A DNA stretch of 36,426 nucleotides from Gammaproteobacteria bacterium UBA2955 (GTDB lineage Bacteria; Pseudomonadota; Gammaproteobacteria; Pseudomonadales; Azotimanducaceae): NCBI GenBank assembly GCA_002348825.1, contig DEBN01000033.1:33000-69425 (forward strand). The letters run 5' to 3'. A program made the translations under genes and the position numbers. Each line of letters opens with the position of its first letter. Within the stretch, counting starts at the first letter, position 1. The notes under the pieces were generated by a model. It did no database searches. It had not been told where the DNA came from and worked only from the letters and a program-made list of their open reading frames with translations. Shown piece by piece: positions 1-7,621 of the stretch.

Positions 1-118
1 TTTGTAACCCCAACAAATAGTAGACGGGGGGTTCTGACCATTCCGCATTATGCTAAAGCCACTCGACGCCTTGGTGCTGGGTGCGGTCTTAGCGTTAGCT
101 GGAAAGGTGCCTGTCAGT

Positions 119-137
119 ACGAATGATTTTCATTCGT
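119..137. promoter_or_regulatory. Fur-like box (perfect 8-bp inverted repeat)
   Basis: A perfect inverted repeat of ACGAATGA and TCATTCGT is separated by TTT. Its 13-base core (122-134) matches the Fur core AATGATTATCATT at 12 of 13 positions. No complete gene in the window starts next to it: the small gene at 244-426 reads leftward toward it and would place it downstream. It most likely belongs to a leftward gene beyond the window edge. A hairpin role for the end of the 244-426 transcript is the alternative, but no T-run follows. Confidence 0.4.
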
Positions 138-243
138 AATCATATCCCATTACCGCGCAAAAAATTACGCGCGAATCCCGCCTCCACGGACTGTTGACGT
201 TCTACAGCCGACTTTATCGACTGAGTAAAGCCAAGTCGGAGGA

Positions 244-426
244 TCAATCGCAGGAGTGACAGCGCTCGAATTTGAAGATTTCCTCTTCATTGCCTTCCTC
301 TTCGATTGCGTAATCGATGAGACATCTGATTGCCTTGCCGGAATCAGCAAGATCGTAACGATCTACAATTTTCTTGAGATATTCCAACTGAAATTCTTTT
401 AATTCAACTTCCAACTCTTGCCGCAC
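244..426 (-). CDS. Small conserved hypothetical protein, helical, possibly ribbon-helix-helix-like
   Basis: This 60-residue protein starts at a GTG placed 5 bases after a strong GGAGG, which makes the gene credible despite its size. The sequence is highly charged and predicted helical: an N-terminal VELKEFQLEYLKKIV segment, then a DSGKAIRCLIDYAIEE segment, then an acidic stretch, ending with a cysteine pair (CHSC). The SGKAIRCLIDYAI pattern recalls the helix-turn-helix part of ribbon-helix-helix proteins, but I cannot see a convincing beta strand, so DNA binding is only a guess. It stands alone, with no partner gene that would make it an antitoxin. Function unknown. Confidence 0.65.
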   Translation of the reverse strand: MRQELEVELKEFQLEYLKKIVDRYDLADSGKAIRCLIDYAIEEEGNEEEIFKFERCHSCD

Positions 427-581
427 AGTTACCTCCTACACTCCGTTTACGAAGTCCATCTGATCGATCGTGATCCCCAACGCCGCTACCGATTACTCCA
501 GTCCTTCGACAGTGCCTTAAGTTTGAAGGCAAGCGCGTTAACGTATCTATTGAATTTGTCTTTTCCCAGCCACTACCCGAG

Positions 582-1172
582 CTATTTCGATTTGAGCGCT
601 TCCACACTGATACGCAGATCCACTTTCATATCAAAGCCGAATGCCTTGGCATAGTCGACCCCAAAGTCGTCTCGATTAATGCTTGCCACAGCGTTTGCAC
701 CACAGGCTTTTTTCAGCTTCATCGGATGGAACATGCACTTAAACGTTTCTATTTGCAGCACCACCGGCTTGGTAACGCCATGCAGGGTCAGATCACCAAG
801 GACCTGGCTAGGCGACCCATCTACAAACTGAATCGCACCCGAATAGCGCGCCGTGGGGAACTTTTCGACGTCAAACATATCATCGCTCTTGGCATGATCG
901 TTCATGTCATCGAGGCCGAAGTCGATGGAGGTCATATCCATCACTATGTCGACACTGCCCTGCTGGGCGTCCTCATCGATCTCTATCGTCCCCGAGGTCT
1001 TATTGATCTTGCCTCGCCACAAGGACATCCCGCCCATATGATCTGCCTCAAAGGACGGGAACGTGTGCGTTGGGTCTACTTCAAAGACTTCCGGTTTTGC
1101 CCAGACCGAGTTCATGGACAATTGCAGACAAAACAACGTCGCGGCGGCTATTAAAAAATTCTTATGTTTCAT
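582..1172 (-). CDS. YceI-family periplasmic protein
   Basis: This 196-residue protein has an N-terminal signal peptide (MKHKNFLIAAATLFCLQL, cleavage near SVWA). A YceI domain follows, a lipocalin-like barrel that in relatives binds polyisoprenoids or similar amphiphiles. Typical elements are visible: FEVDPTHTFPSFEADHMGG near the mature N-terminus, the SDDMFDVEKFPTARYSG segment, LTLHGVTKPV and the C-terminal DFGVDYAKAFGFD. I start it at the ATG at 1172 because GAGGG lies about 10 bases upstream; an in-frame start nine codons earlier would put extra residues before the signal peptide. It is divergent from the gene at 1556. The exact ligand cannot be told. Confidence 0.9.
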   Translation of the reverse strand: MKHKNFLIAAATLFCLQLSMNSVWAKPEVFEVDPTHTFPSFEADHMGGMSLWRGKINKTSGTIEIDEDAQQGSVDIVMDMTSIDFGLDDMNDHAKSDDMFDVEKFPTARYSGAIQFVDGSPSQVLGDLTLHGVTKPVVLQIETFKCMFHPMKLKKACGANAVASINRDDFGVDYAKAFGFDMKVDLRISVEALKSK

Positions 1173-1555
1173 TGACTCTATTTCCCTCACAGTCGGCACT
1201 CGCTAGGATCACGGTGCCGTGGTTAAAATGACCGTTGCGGCCAACGCTTCGTAATCAGCCGTTTATTCGCTTCGGACCTGCAAATAGAAAATCTGAGAAG
1301 GCCTGTTGAATTGCTTAACCGGTCTACAACCGAAGGCTCTGGCCTGTCTTCTACTGCAAAAAGTTCCAAGCACCGATTCCGTATCAATGCAAAACTGATG
1401 CAGCTGATTTTTCATCGAAGCCTTGCAGGTTGTCAATGGACCAGAGGACAGGGACCGCTTCGCGCTGAGCAGGCGCTTTTCTGCAGTAATCGGGCGGAAC
1501 CCGCGCGGTTAAACCGCAGTACCCGCCCAGTCGTTGCAACAGAGTTTGGTTAACT
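1173..1555. other. Divergent intergenic region, no gene supported
   Basis: This 383-base stretch separates the leftward YceI gene from the rightward metallo-hydrolase gene and must hold both promoters. I see a short inverted repeat at 1210-1221 (CACGG TG CCGTG) and a palindrome at 1505-1517. Short open frames exist on both strands, but their sequences are low in recognisable structure and lack good ribosome sites. Confidence 0.5.
1505..1517. promoter_or_regulatory. Palindrome upstream of metallo-hydrolase gene
   Basis: GCGGTT and AACCGC flank a single A, giving a perfect 13-base palindrome about 40 bases before the ATG at 1556. Its position would suit an operator, but no regulator is encoded nearby and the match could be chance. 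Confidence 0.2.
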
Positions 1556-2698
1556 ATGAAAAAATTTGCCGGTTTCCTCGTCACTACAATTATATTGCTC
1601 ATGATCCTCAGTGCCTGCCAACAGTTCGGTAAACTTCCGGATACCGCCGCGAATTCAAAGATTGAGCAATCTGCAAACTACAGCAGAGACCAGCAACGCT
1701 TTATCAACGGCTTTGTCGTACCTTCTAGGTCGAGCCCTTCGCAGCTGTCCTTTTGGGACGATCCATTCGGTAAGCAACAGCCTAATTTTTTATTCAATCG
1801 CAACCAAACCACGCCTAATTCGTATCTTCCGCACGTGAGCTATGCCGACTTACGTGCCGAAGCAGCAGCGAGCAATGGTCTGCAATTCGTCTGGCTTGGA
1901 CACTCAACCCTGTTGCTGTTTATCGGCACAACCACGGTACTCATAGATCCAGTGTTCTCGACAGCAGCGGCGCCGCTACCAATTATCGTGCGACGCTTCC
2001 AGCCGCCCGCGATCGCCCTCGCTGAGCTGCCACCGATCGACTACGTCGTGATCTCGCACGACCACTACGATCACCTAGATATGGCGACCATCAAACACTT
2101 CGCTAGCACCAATGTGCAGTTTCTCGTTCCGCTGGGTGTGGGCTCACATCTGTCGCACTGGGGGGTTGCGGCAAACAAGATTCGAGAGCTTGACTGGTGG
2201 GACAGTTTTACCGCACAAGATTTGCAGTTCACCGCCACGCCTGCCCAGCACTTTTCCGGTCGACTGGGACCATTCTTGACGAACAAAACCCTTTGGAGTT
2301 CATGGGTTATCCGACATCGTGAGCAATCATTATTTTTTAGCGGTGACTCCGGCTTCAGCGAGCATTATAAAGAAATCGGTGGCCGGCTCGGTCCATTCGA
2401 TTTGGTTTTTATGGACAGCGGTCAGTACAACGAACAATGGCGCAGCGTTCACAACATGCCATCCGAGGTAATCCAGGGCTTCAAAGATCTGCAGGGGCGC
2501 TACCTGATTCCCATTCACTGGGGCATGTTTAGCCTTTCACTACACAATTGGTTTGATCCGCCTGAGCAAGTTTCCCAGCTCGCAAGAGCCGAGGGCATCG
2601 CCGTTCTAACACCAAGGCTAGGCGAGTTAGTATCCGTCAACCGGCCACCGCCCTTTCAACCTTGGTGGCGAGATATCATTACCGATGCCGCGCCGTAG
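1556..2698 (+). CDS. MBL-fold metallo-hydrolase lipoprotein, NAPE-PLD-like
   Basis: This 380-residue protein begins with a lipoprotein signal peptide whose lipobox is LSAC (Cys21), so it should be membrane-anchored. The metallo-beta-lactamase signature HDHYDHLD lies at residues 168-175, preceded by WLGHSTLLL and DPVF. Further ligands appear in order: the histidine of TPAQHFSGR, the aspartate of SGDSG and the histidine of PIHWG. The PAQHxSGR and NKTLWSSWV elements are those of the N-acylphosphatidylethanolamine phospholipase D-type branch (related to UlaG). A phospholipid or other phosphodiester substrate is possible but not shown by the sequence. It is a single gene with no partner; the ribosome site before the ATG is weak. 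Confidence 0.88.
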   Translation: MKKFAGFLVTTIILLMILSACQQFGKLPDTAANSKIEQSANYSRDQQRFINGFVVPSRSSPSQLSFWDDPFGKQQPNFLFNRNQTTPNSYLPHVSYADLRAEAAASNGLQFVWLGHSTLLLFIGTTTVLIDPVFSTAAAPLPIIVRRFQPPAIALAELPPIDYVVISHDHYDHLDMATIKHFASTNVQFLVPLGVGSHLSHWGVAANKIRELDWWDSFTAQDLQFTATPAQHFSGRLGPFLTNKTLWSSWVIRHREQSLFFSGDSGFSEHYKEIGGRLGPFDLVFMDSGQYNEQWRSVHNMPSEVIQGFKDLQGRYLIPIHWGMFSLSLHNWFDPPEQVSQLARAEGIAVLTPRLGELVSVNRPPPFQPWWRDIITDAAP

Positions 2699-2831
2699 GC
2701 GCCGTTATCCAACTGGTCAGGACCATTAAGTGCAATGCCTTGCAAACCCAATAAAGCGGCCTTAGCAATATTGCGAATCATTCCTATTTAGGCAAAACTG
2801 CGCGCGATTCAAAACTTACGGAAAAAGATAC

Positions 2832-4181
2832 ATGAGCTTGCATGTCGACTACCTTGTGAGCGGCGCTGGCGCCATGGGCATGGCCTTCAGCGACGTTATC
2901 CTAAACGAAAGCGATAAAAGCCTAGCGATTGTCGACCGCCGCTCAGCCCCTGGCGGCCATTGGAATGATGCCTATCCATTTGTACGTCTACATCAGCCCA
3001 GCGCCTTCTACGGGGTCAATTCACGCGCCTTAGGCGATGACCTCATCGATCAGGTGGGCTGGAACAAAGGGCTTTACGAGCTCGCGTCTAAGGGCGAGGT
3101 GTGCTCGTACTTCGACCGCGTTATGCGCGAACAATTCTTACCCAGTGGGCGCGTTCACTACTTTCCAAACTCCGAGGTAAATGCCCAGGGTCAGGTCGTT
3201 TCTCTCGTTACCGGATCTACCGTGGACATTACCTCTAACAAACAGGTCGACGCTGGCTACATGCAAGTCGAAGTCCCAGCTACCCGTGATCCAGACTACG
3301 CGGTCGATAGCGGTGTCACCTGTGTCCCAGTCAACGCACTTGCAAAGGTTGCAGGGCCCGGTCGCATCTATTCCATCATCGGCGGCGGCAAGACCGCGAT
3401 GGATGCCGTTTTGTGGCTGCTGTCGAATGAGGTGGAAGCTAAAAACATTCACTGGGTAAGGCCCAGGGACAGCTGGATTCTTAATCGCGCAAATATACAG
3501 CCCGGTGAGTTGGCGGCTAAAAGTCAGCAGTCTTTTGTACGCCAGATGGTCGAAATCGCCGAATCCGAAACGCCAGAAGACATGTTTCAACGCCTCAACG
3601 CCGCCGAAATTTTATGGCGATTAGACGACGCCGTGTGGCCAACTATGTACCGCTGCGCCACAGTGACGTCTGCCGAATTTGCCCAGCTGCAGCGTGTTAC
3701 TAATGTTGTGCGCATGGGCCACGTGCAGCGTATCCAAACCGAGGGCTTGCAACTCGCCGAGGGGTCTTACGCGCTTCCACATGACACGCTGTACATAGAT
3801 TGTTCCGCTGACGGCCTGGCGAAACGTCCTTCCAAGGCTATTTTCCAGGATCAAAGCATCACGCTACAGACTGTTCGCTTTTGTCAGCAGGTGTTCAGTG
3901 CCGCCTTTATCGCTCATGCGGAGGTCGCCTATGCGGACGACGCGGAAAAGAACACTATTTGCAACGTTGTTCCGCACCCGGACACGGCTGAGGACTTCAT
4001 TCGGGTAACCCTCGCGAATACTCTGAATGGGGTCACTTGGAGTCAGGACGAGGCTCTGACGCAATGGTTGATAGCCGCCCGCTTGGACGGTTTTAGCGCC
4101 GTGCGCCGTTCTGACGACGCGAACATGTTGGACGTAGGAATGAAAGCTATAGCGAATATGCAGCGCTTTTTGGCCGCATAA
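2832..4181 (+). CDS. FAD/NAD(P)-binding oxidoreductase (flavin monooxygenase-like)
   Basis: This 449-residue flavoprotein has an N-terminal Rossmann motif (GAGAMG near residues 11-16), then PGGHWNDAYPFVRLHQPS. That block is the FAD-side pattern of flavin-containing monooxygenase-like proteins. A second dinucleotide fold (IIGGGKTAMDAVL, near residue 185) should bind NAD(P)H. No catalytic disulphide is evident. It probably oxidises a small organic compound in the cytoplasm; the substrate is not deducible. It follows the lipoprotein gene by 133 bases on the same strand and is convergent with the gene at 4232. A GGA-rich ribosome site precedes the ATG. Confidence 0.82.
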   Translation: MSLHVDYLVSGAGAMGMAFSDVILNESDKSLAIVDRRSAPGGHWNDAYPFVRLHQPSAFYGVNSRALGDDLIDQVGWNKGLYELASKGEVCSYFDRVMREQFLPSGRVHYFPNSEVNAQGQVVSLVTGSTVDITSNKQVDAGYMQVEVPATRDPDYAVDSGVTCVPVNALAKVAGPGRIYSIIGGGKTAMDAVLWLLSNEVEAKNIHWVRPRDSWILNRANIQPGELAAKSQQSFVRQMVEIAESETPEDMFQRLNAAEILWRLDDAVWPTMYRCATVTSAEFAQLQRVTNVVRMGHVQRIQTEGLQLAEGSYALPHDTLYIDCSADGLAKRPSKAIFQDQSITLQTVRFCQQVFSAAFIAHAEVAYADDAEKNTICNVVPHPDTAEDFIRVTLANTLNGVTWSQDEALTQWLIAARLDGFSAVRRSDDANMLDVGMKAIANMQRFLAA

Positions 4182-4183
4182 CG

Positions 4184-4206
4184 GGCTGCTCGATCAATGG
4201 GCAGCC
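4184..4206. terminator. Hairpin between convergent genes
   Basis: GGCTGC and GCAGCC form a 6-bp stem in the 50-base gap between the stop codons of two convergent genes. No T-run follows on either strand, so it is at best a weak or factor-assisted terminator. Confidence 0.25.
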
Positions 4207-4231
4207 TAGCGTCTGCACCAGTCTTTCGCCG

Positions 4232-5401
4232 TTAATCCTCGACTTTGACGAACCGTTTAAACAGCTGGTCGACAAACTGCTGTATTTCTTCCTCGGCAAC
4301 GTCACTCCGCGATATTCGATCGCCTTCAAGCAGCACGCTCATCAAGAATGATTGGCCTTGGTACTTTTCCAATCGGTAACGTTTGTTACTGTCTAACACC
4401 TGCCGCCATCGAGCATTAATCGCTTTCCAAAACATGCGGGTGCTCGCCCAATATTTCGTCGCCGGCGAAAAATCAAACTCCACAATTTTGTCGTATCGAT
4501 TCAGCCCTGCCTCTCGCGCTAGGACGATCTCGCCGTCCCCGGCACTGGCGCCAGTGAGCTTCACCTTCAGGTTGTCCTCCTCTTGAGTCCAACCGGTCGG
4601 CGTAATGGTGTGGCGGTTGGTGCCAAGTAAATAGTCGTAGTCGCGCCGCACGCTGGTTTCACGCCTAGGCACAGGACGCCGGGTCTCACCGCTTTGCCAA
4701 AAAGACGTTCCTGTTCTGTGCGACCACTTGCCAAACGCTTCGTACCGTGGCGAATCGTCGACCTGATAAACCGCTTGAGTCCATGTGCCCGCGGCCGCCG
4801 CTGGCGCGATGGCTTGCGGCGCCCAGGTATTGTTCCCAACAAAAACATTCATTTCGGTGTCTTCGAAGGTCCAGTCTTGCCGCCAATGCTTCATCGTCAT
4901 CGGCGCAGACGTCGTGCCATCCGGCATTTGCACAACCATCACCAGCACATGTTGCAGGCTGATGAATGTGTCGCTGTCCTCAAGCACAAAAATGTACTCA
5001 GTGCCCCAAGACTGATACGGCGCCTTTGGCGAATAGTCCTGAGAAAAGCCAATGGTTTCGATGAAATCGAAAGAGGCCTGATACTCTCCAGCCATCGCCA
5101 GAATCGCCAGACGATCACGTTCGAAAGGGCTTAGACCCGCTTTACTAAGGCCGAGCCAGGCCGCATTAGGCTCCGGCGCCTTTTTTATAGCAGCGCCCTG
5201 TGTCGTGCCGCCGCGCGGCGCGAGTTCACTGTCGCTCTGAAACTGCCACGAGTAGGTGAAGCGTTTTGATGTGCTCTGCTTCATTGGTTCTGCGGCGCCA
5301 GCGCTTTGCACACCAGGCACCGCGCACCAAAACAGCAGCAAGGACAACAGGGGCCCGAAGCCAACGCGCGACCCAATGGCTAAGCGCAACATGCTATTCA
5401 T
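4232..5401 (-). CDS. DUF6607-like exported protein
   Basis: This 389-residue protein has a long signal-peptide-like N-terminus (hydrophobic residues about 15-35) and an otherwise soluble sequence rich in aromatic residues. The block MAGEYQASFDFIETIGFSQD followed by GTEYIFVLEDSD and ISLQHVLVM, then MKHWRQDWTFED, is the pattern I recognise from the DUF6607 family. That family is exported, of unknown function, and common in marine Proteobacteria and Bacteroidetes. The C-terminal third (RMFWKAINARWRQVL) is also family-like. It lies 124 bases downstream of the azurin gene on the same strand and could be co-transcribed, but nothing shows a shared role. Confidence 0.75.
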   Translation of the reverse strand: MNSMLRLAIGSRVGFGPLLSLLLFWCAVPGVQSAGAAEPMKQSTSKRFTYSWQFQSDSELAPRGGTTQGAAIKKAPEPNAAWLGLSKAGLSPFERDRLAILAMAGEYQASFDFIETIGFSQDYSPKAPYQSWGTEYIFVLEDSDTFISLQHVLVMVVQMPDGTTSAPMTMKHWRQDWTFEDTEMNVFVGNNTWAPQAIAPAAAAGTWTQAVYQVDDSPRYEAFGKWSHRTGTSFWQSGETRRPVPRRETSVRRDYDYLLGTNRHTITPTGWTQEEDNLKVKLTGASAGDGEIVLAREAGLNRYDKIVEFDFSPATKYWASTRMFWKAINARWRQVLDSNKRYRLEKYQGQSFLMSVLLEGDRISRSDVAEEEIQQFVDQLFKRFVKVED

Positions 5402-5525
5402 GGCGCAGCAGCCCGTGCAAAGCCGGCGTCCGTCAGGAATTCGATCCTGCGCGTTATTGCTCGAATCGGACCAGTGTTGTCACTCAAAATCTATTCGTCC
5501 TATTGCCTTTCTTTGTGTCGATCAT

Positions 5526-5981
5526 TCAGCCTGCCAGAGAGATCGTCCCCTTCATAACAACCGAATGACTCATTACGGTACAAAAGAAGCTGAAGGCGTC
5601 GCCAGACTTAAGCAGATCGGTTGCAAACGTCACGCTTGTGGACTCACCGCCTCCGATTATTTTTGTCGCCGCTAAGACGCGAGAATCGTCTGCTTTAAGG
5701 TAGCCGCCGGCCGCACCAGCCACGTTGCCGTCGTTTTGAATCGCCTGCAAATCGCTCGTCTTAGAGAGCACCCAGTTGTGACCCATCGCTGCCGCCGGTA
5801 GATTCCCCGTGTGCTTGAAGTTAATGACCGCGTTCGCACACGCCGCCGGTATCTCTATATTCGAGGTACTAAAACTAAGCGCATCACCGGCTTCAATGTT
5901 TACCGTACACTCGTCGGCTAGCGCGGCCTGCGAAAAAGCAGCCATGCCCAGCAAAATTGCCACACGTAAGAATCTATCCAT
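5526..5981 (-). CDS. azu: Azurin (blue copper protein)
   Basis: Azurin is a periplasmic type-1 copper electron carrier. The 151-residue precursor has a signal peptide (cleavage near ALAD/E) and the mature protein starts with ECTVNIEAGDALSF, as in known azurins. The copper ligands are all present: His in MGHNWVL, and Cys, His and Met in FFCTVMSHSVVMKG. The usual PG before the ligand histidine is MS here, which could shift the redox potential. The structural Cys pair (ECTVN and PAACAN) is conserved. I prefer the ATG at 5981: AGGAG lies 6 bases before it, whereas the GTG one codon earlier is too close. It follows sodX by about 50 bases and may deliver electrons for peroxide or nitrogen-oxide reduction; no partner reductase is nearby. 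Confidence 0.95.
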   Translation of the reverse strand: MDRFLRVAILLGMAAFSQAALADECTVNIEAGDALSFSTSNIEIPAACANAVINFKHTGNLPAAAMGHNWVLSKTSDLQAIQNDGNVAGAAGGYLKADDSRVLAATKIIGGGESTSVTFATDLLKSGDAFSFFCTVMSHSVVMKGTISLAG

Positions 5982-6033
5982 CACAGTCTCCTATAGGTTA
6001 TTCGCCATCTACTGGCTTATTGTTACGAATCAA

Positions 6034-6330
6034 TCAAACGAAAGAGACCGAGAACGGTCTCCTTATCCGGCAAAGGACTCGGCCTAATACAACGCCCGCA
6101 CTCAACGGCCGGTCGCATACCGACGACTCCTCCTGCACATTATCGCCATGCAGGCTTACCAACCCGTTGGATAACAGGCGCAAGCGTTTCACTACGAGAC
6201 CCACTGGGGCAACATCGGCCACGACGATGTTGCCCGTATTCAACCTTGCCTTCTTCAGCATCAACACCAGATCATCAGGCCGTAGCGTCGGCAGCATACT
6301 GGTGCCAGTGACCCGGAGAAGTTCAGGCAC
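6034..6330 (-). CDS. sodX: Nickel-type superoxide dismutase maturation protease
   Basis: This 98-residue S26-family (signal-peptidase-like) protein is adjacent to sodN. The serine of GTSMLPTL (near residue 11) and the lysine of GLVVKRL (near 48) are the expected Ser-Lys dyad, and HGDN is the conserved downstream box. The family removes the N-terminal leader of Ni-SOD so that the new terminal His can bind nickel. The GTG start overlaps the sodN stop by 8 bases, so translation is probably coupled. The last codons fall inside a terminator-like hairpin. No membrane anchor is visible, consistent with cytoplasmic action. Confidence 0.9.
   Translation of the reverse strand: MPELLRVTGTSMLPTLRPDDLVLMLKKARLNTGNIVVADVAPVGLVVKRLRLLSNGLVSLHGDNVQEESSVCDRPLSAGVVLGRVLCRIRRPFSVSFV
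6035..6061 (-). terminator. Probable intrinsic terminator at end of sodN operon
   Basis: Read on the minus strand, GAGACC, a 6-base loop and GGTCTC form a perfect stem followed by the T-rich tail TTTCGTTTG. It overlaps the last codons of sodX, an economical arrangement, and separates the sodN operon from the azurin gene. Confidence 0.45.
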
Positions 6331-6790
6331 CTTTAAGTATGGGCTGACACACCGGCAATTCTGGTGGATACGGCGCGATCACCAACTGGGTTTCTACGCC
6401 TTTGCTCTGCCAAAACATTGCCGCGAACTCATTGACCAGCGTCAGCAGGTTCTCACCGTCCGAACGCTCGATGCCCTGCTTACAGGCAGACCCTGCCTGC
6501 ATAATGCGATGCACTAAATCATGTACGCCGGGATGCGCTTCTATCTGCGGGGCTTTGAAAAAATCACCCCAGATGATGTTTATCTCGGCCTTTACGATGC
6601 CGGCCTGCTCTTCCTTCTCCATCACAACCCGAGCGAGTTTCGCACTGTCGGCCAGTGTGCTTGGAACGCCAGTCTCGGCAATAATGTCCATCAGCCGGAT
6701 CACGCTGAGCGCGGACACCTGTGCGACAGCCGGATCATATATCTTGCAGGGTATATCACAGTGCGCGGCGACGGTTCTAAGCTTAAACAT
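6323..6790 (-). CDS. sodN: Nickel superoxide dismutase precursor
   Basis: Ni-SOD converts superoxide to oxygen and hydrogen peroxide. The precursor is 155 residues. The leader MFKLRTVAA is followed by the nickel hook HCDIPCKIY (residues 10-18), in which the new N-terminal His, both Cys and the backbone amide bind nickel. The rest is the four-helix bundle typical of the family, near its usual length. The start at 6790 is chosen because GGAGG lies 8 bases upstream; the earlier in-frame TTG contains that ribosome site. Its start overlaps the upstream small membrane protein gene by 8 bases and its stop overlaps sodX by 8. A Fur-like box lies upstream of the operon, fitting iron-dependent switching between SOD types. 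Confidence 0.96.
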   Translation of the reverse strand: MFKLRTVAAHCDIPCKIYDPAVAQVSALSVIRLMDIIAETGVPSTLADSAKLARVVMEKEEQAGIVKAEINIIWGDFFKAPQIEAHPGVHDLVHRIMQAGSACKQGIERSDGENLLTLVNEFAAMFWQSKGVETQLVIAPYPPELPVCQPILKGA

Positions 6791-7049
6791 TGCGCGCACC
6801 TCCAAACGATTTCGCTACCGCCACTGGCTCGATTGCCAGATCGAAAGCCGAAGTCTGCTTGTACACAGGCGCCGCAGGAACCGTTTTGGTACGCCTAGAG
6901 ATAATCGTGCGGACACTGCCAAACAATACTGCCAGGGCGATTAGACACATCACCCAAAAGTCTGCGTGTGCCATAGATAATAGCGGACCATCGTGCGCCA
7001 ATACGGGTGCGCTGAACGCAGCCAAGGTAAGGCCGATCAATAACTTCAT
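6783..7049 (-). CDS. Small membrane protein, first gene of sodN operon
   Basis: This 88-residue protein has a signal peptide (MKLLIGLTLAAFSAPVLA) followed by HDGPLLSMAHADFWVMCLIALAV. That gives a short extracytoplasmic stretch with two histidines, then one transmembrane helix and a basic stop-transfer (RTIISRRTK). The remaining 35 residues would be cytoplasmic. I do not recognise a family. Its stop overlaps the sodN start by 8 bases, so it is probably translated with the dismutase. Because it begins its mature chain with AHDG and has a second His, a role in nickel or metal handling for SodN is conceivable, but this is inference from position. An alternative start 11 codons upstream lacks a signal-peptide-like beginning. 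Confidence 0.7.
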   Translation of the reverse strand: MKLLIGLTLAAFSAPVLAHDGPLLSMAHADFWVMCLIALAVLFGSVRTIISRRTKTVPAAPVYKQTSAFDLAIEPVAVAKSFGGARNV

Positions 7050-7122
7050 CAAATTTGCTCCAAAAACGTATTCAAGGGACACTTATTAAAACACATCGTT
7101 ATTGCGTTCGCGTTCACGTCGT

Positions 7123-7143
7123 AAATGATAATGATTTGTATTT
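7123..7143. promoter_or_regulatory. Fur-like box in sodN / PPOX divergent promoter
   Basis: The 13 bases at 7124-7136 (AATGATAATGATT) match the Fur core AATGATAATCATT at 12 of 13 positions, with flanking A/T-rich sequence. It lies about 75 bases upstream of both the sodN operon (leftward) and the PPOX-like gene (rightward), so it could control both. A nickel-responsive Fur paralog could also bind such a site. Confidence 0.55.
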
Positions 7144-7198
7144 AGAATTGGAAACTAAAACGTTATTTTTCTCGCCACTACCAACATTGGATCTCTCT

Positions 7199-7621
7199 AT
7201 GAAAGGACAAATGACCGAAATCGAGGTTGAGCAATTTCTCGACAGCAAGCCGGGATGGATCATTTTGAGCACGATCGGCGCCGATGGCTTTCCACACAGC
7301 GTGCCGTTGGGTTACTTTCGCGACGACGCCACAATCTATCTCGGCTGCAAAGACGCAACCCAAAAAGTGCGCAACATCGAGGGCAACCCCAAGGTCTCGC
7401 TATGCCTCGAGAGCGGGTCGACTATGAGCGATATAAAAGGCGTACTGCTGCGAGGCACCGCCACAATTGTGCGCGAGCCGGCAGAACGATTGTCGCTACA
7501 CCAGTTGGCGGCTAGACAGCGCGGTGTCGCTGAGGAGAACCTACCCCAATCCGTTAGCGAAGGCTCAGCCTACATAAAAGTCAGCGGCTACAAAGTTACG
7601 TCGTGGAACTATGGTTCTTGA
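7199..7621 (+). CDS. PPOX-class (pyridoxamine-phosphate-oxidase-fold) flavin-binding protein
   Basis: This protein of about 140 residues has a split-barrel flavin-binding fold: EQFLDSKPGWIILSTIGADG, then PHSVPLGYFRDD, then TIYLGCKDATQKVRNIEGNP and VSLCLESG. This is the general pattern of the PPOX superfamily, which includes F420-, FMN- and heme-binding members. The start is ambiguous: ATG 7199 or ATG 7211, the latter with AAGGA just upstream. It converges on the DUF2470 gene with a 13-base overlap at their 3' ends. Together the two resemble the two domains of heme-degrading HugZ proteins encoded separately. With a Fur-like box upstream, a heme or iron role is plausible but the cofactor is not provable here. 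Confidence 0.8.
   Translation: MKGQMTEIEVEQFLDSKPGWIILSTIGADGFPHSVPLGYFRDDATIYLGCKDATQKVRNIEGNPKVSLCLESGSTMSDIKGVLLRGTATIVREPAERLSLHQLAARQRGVAEENLPQSVSEGSAYIKVSGYKVTSWNYGS

Noticed and set aside
1..48. Leftward open frame from the ATG at 48 to the window edge
   Set aside because: Only 16 codons, no ribosome site; cannot be supported without the sequence beyond the edge.
1311..1553. 80-codon plus-strand frame in the large intergenic region
   Set aside because: No ribosome site and a composition without recognisable structure; it most likely reflects open frame by chance.
4694..5134. 146-codon plus-strand open frame
   Set aside because: It lies antisense inside the DUF6607-like gene, is Arg-rich and has no ribosome site.
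5957..6517. 186-codon plus-strand open frame
   Set aside because: It is antisense to azurin, sodX and sodN, all clearly real.
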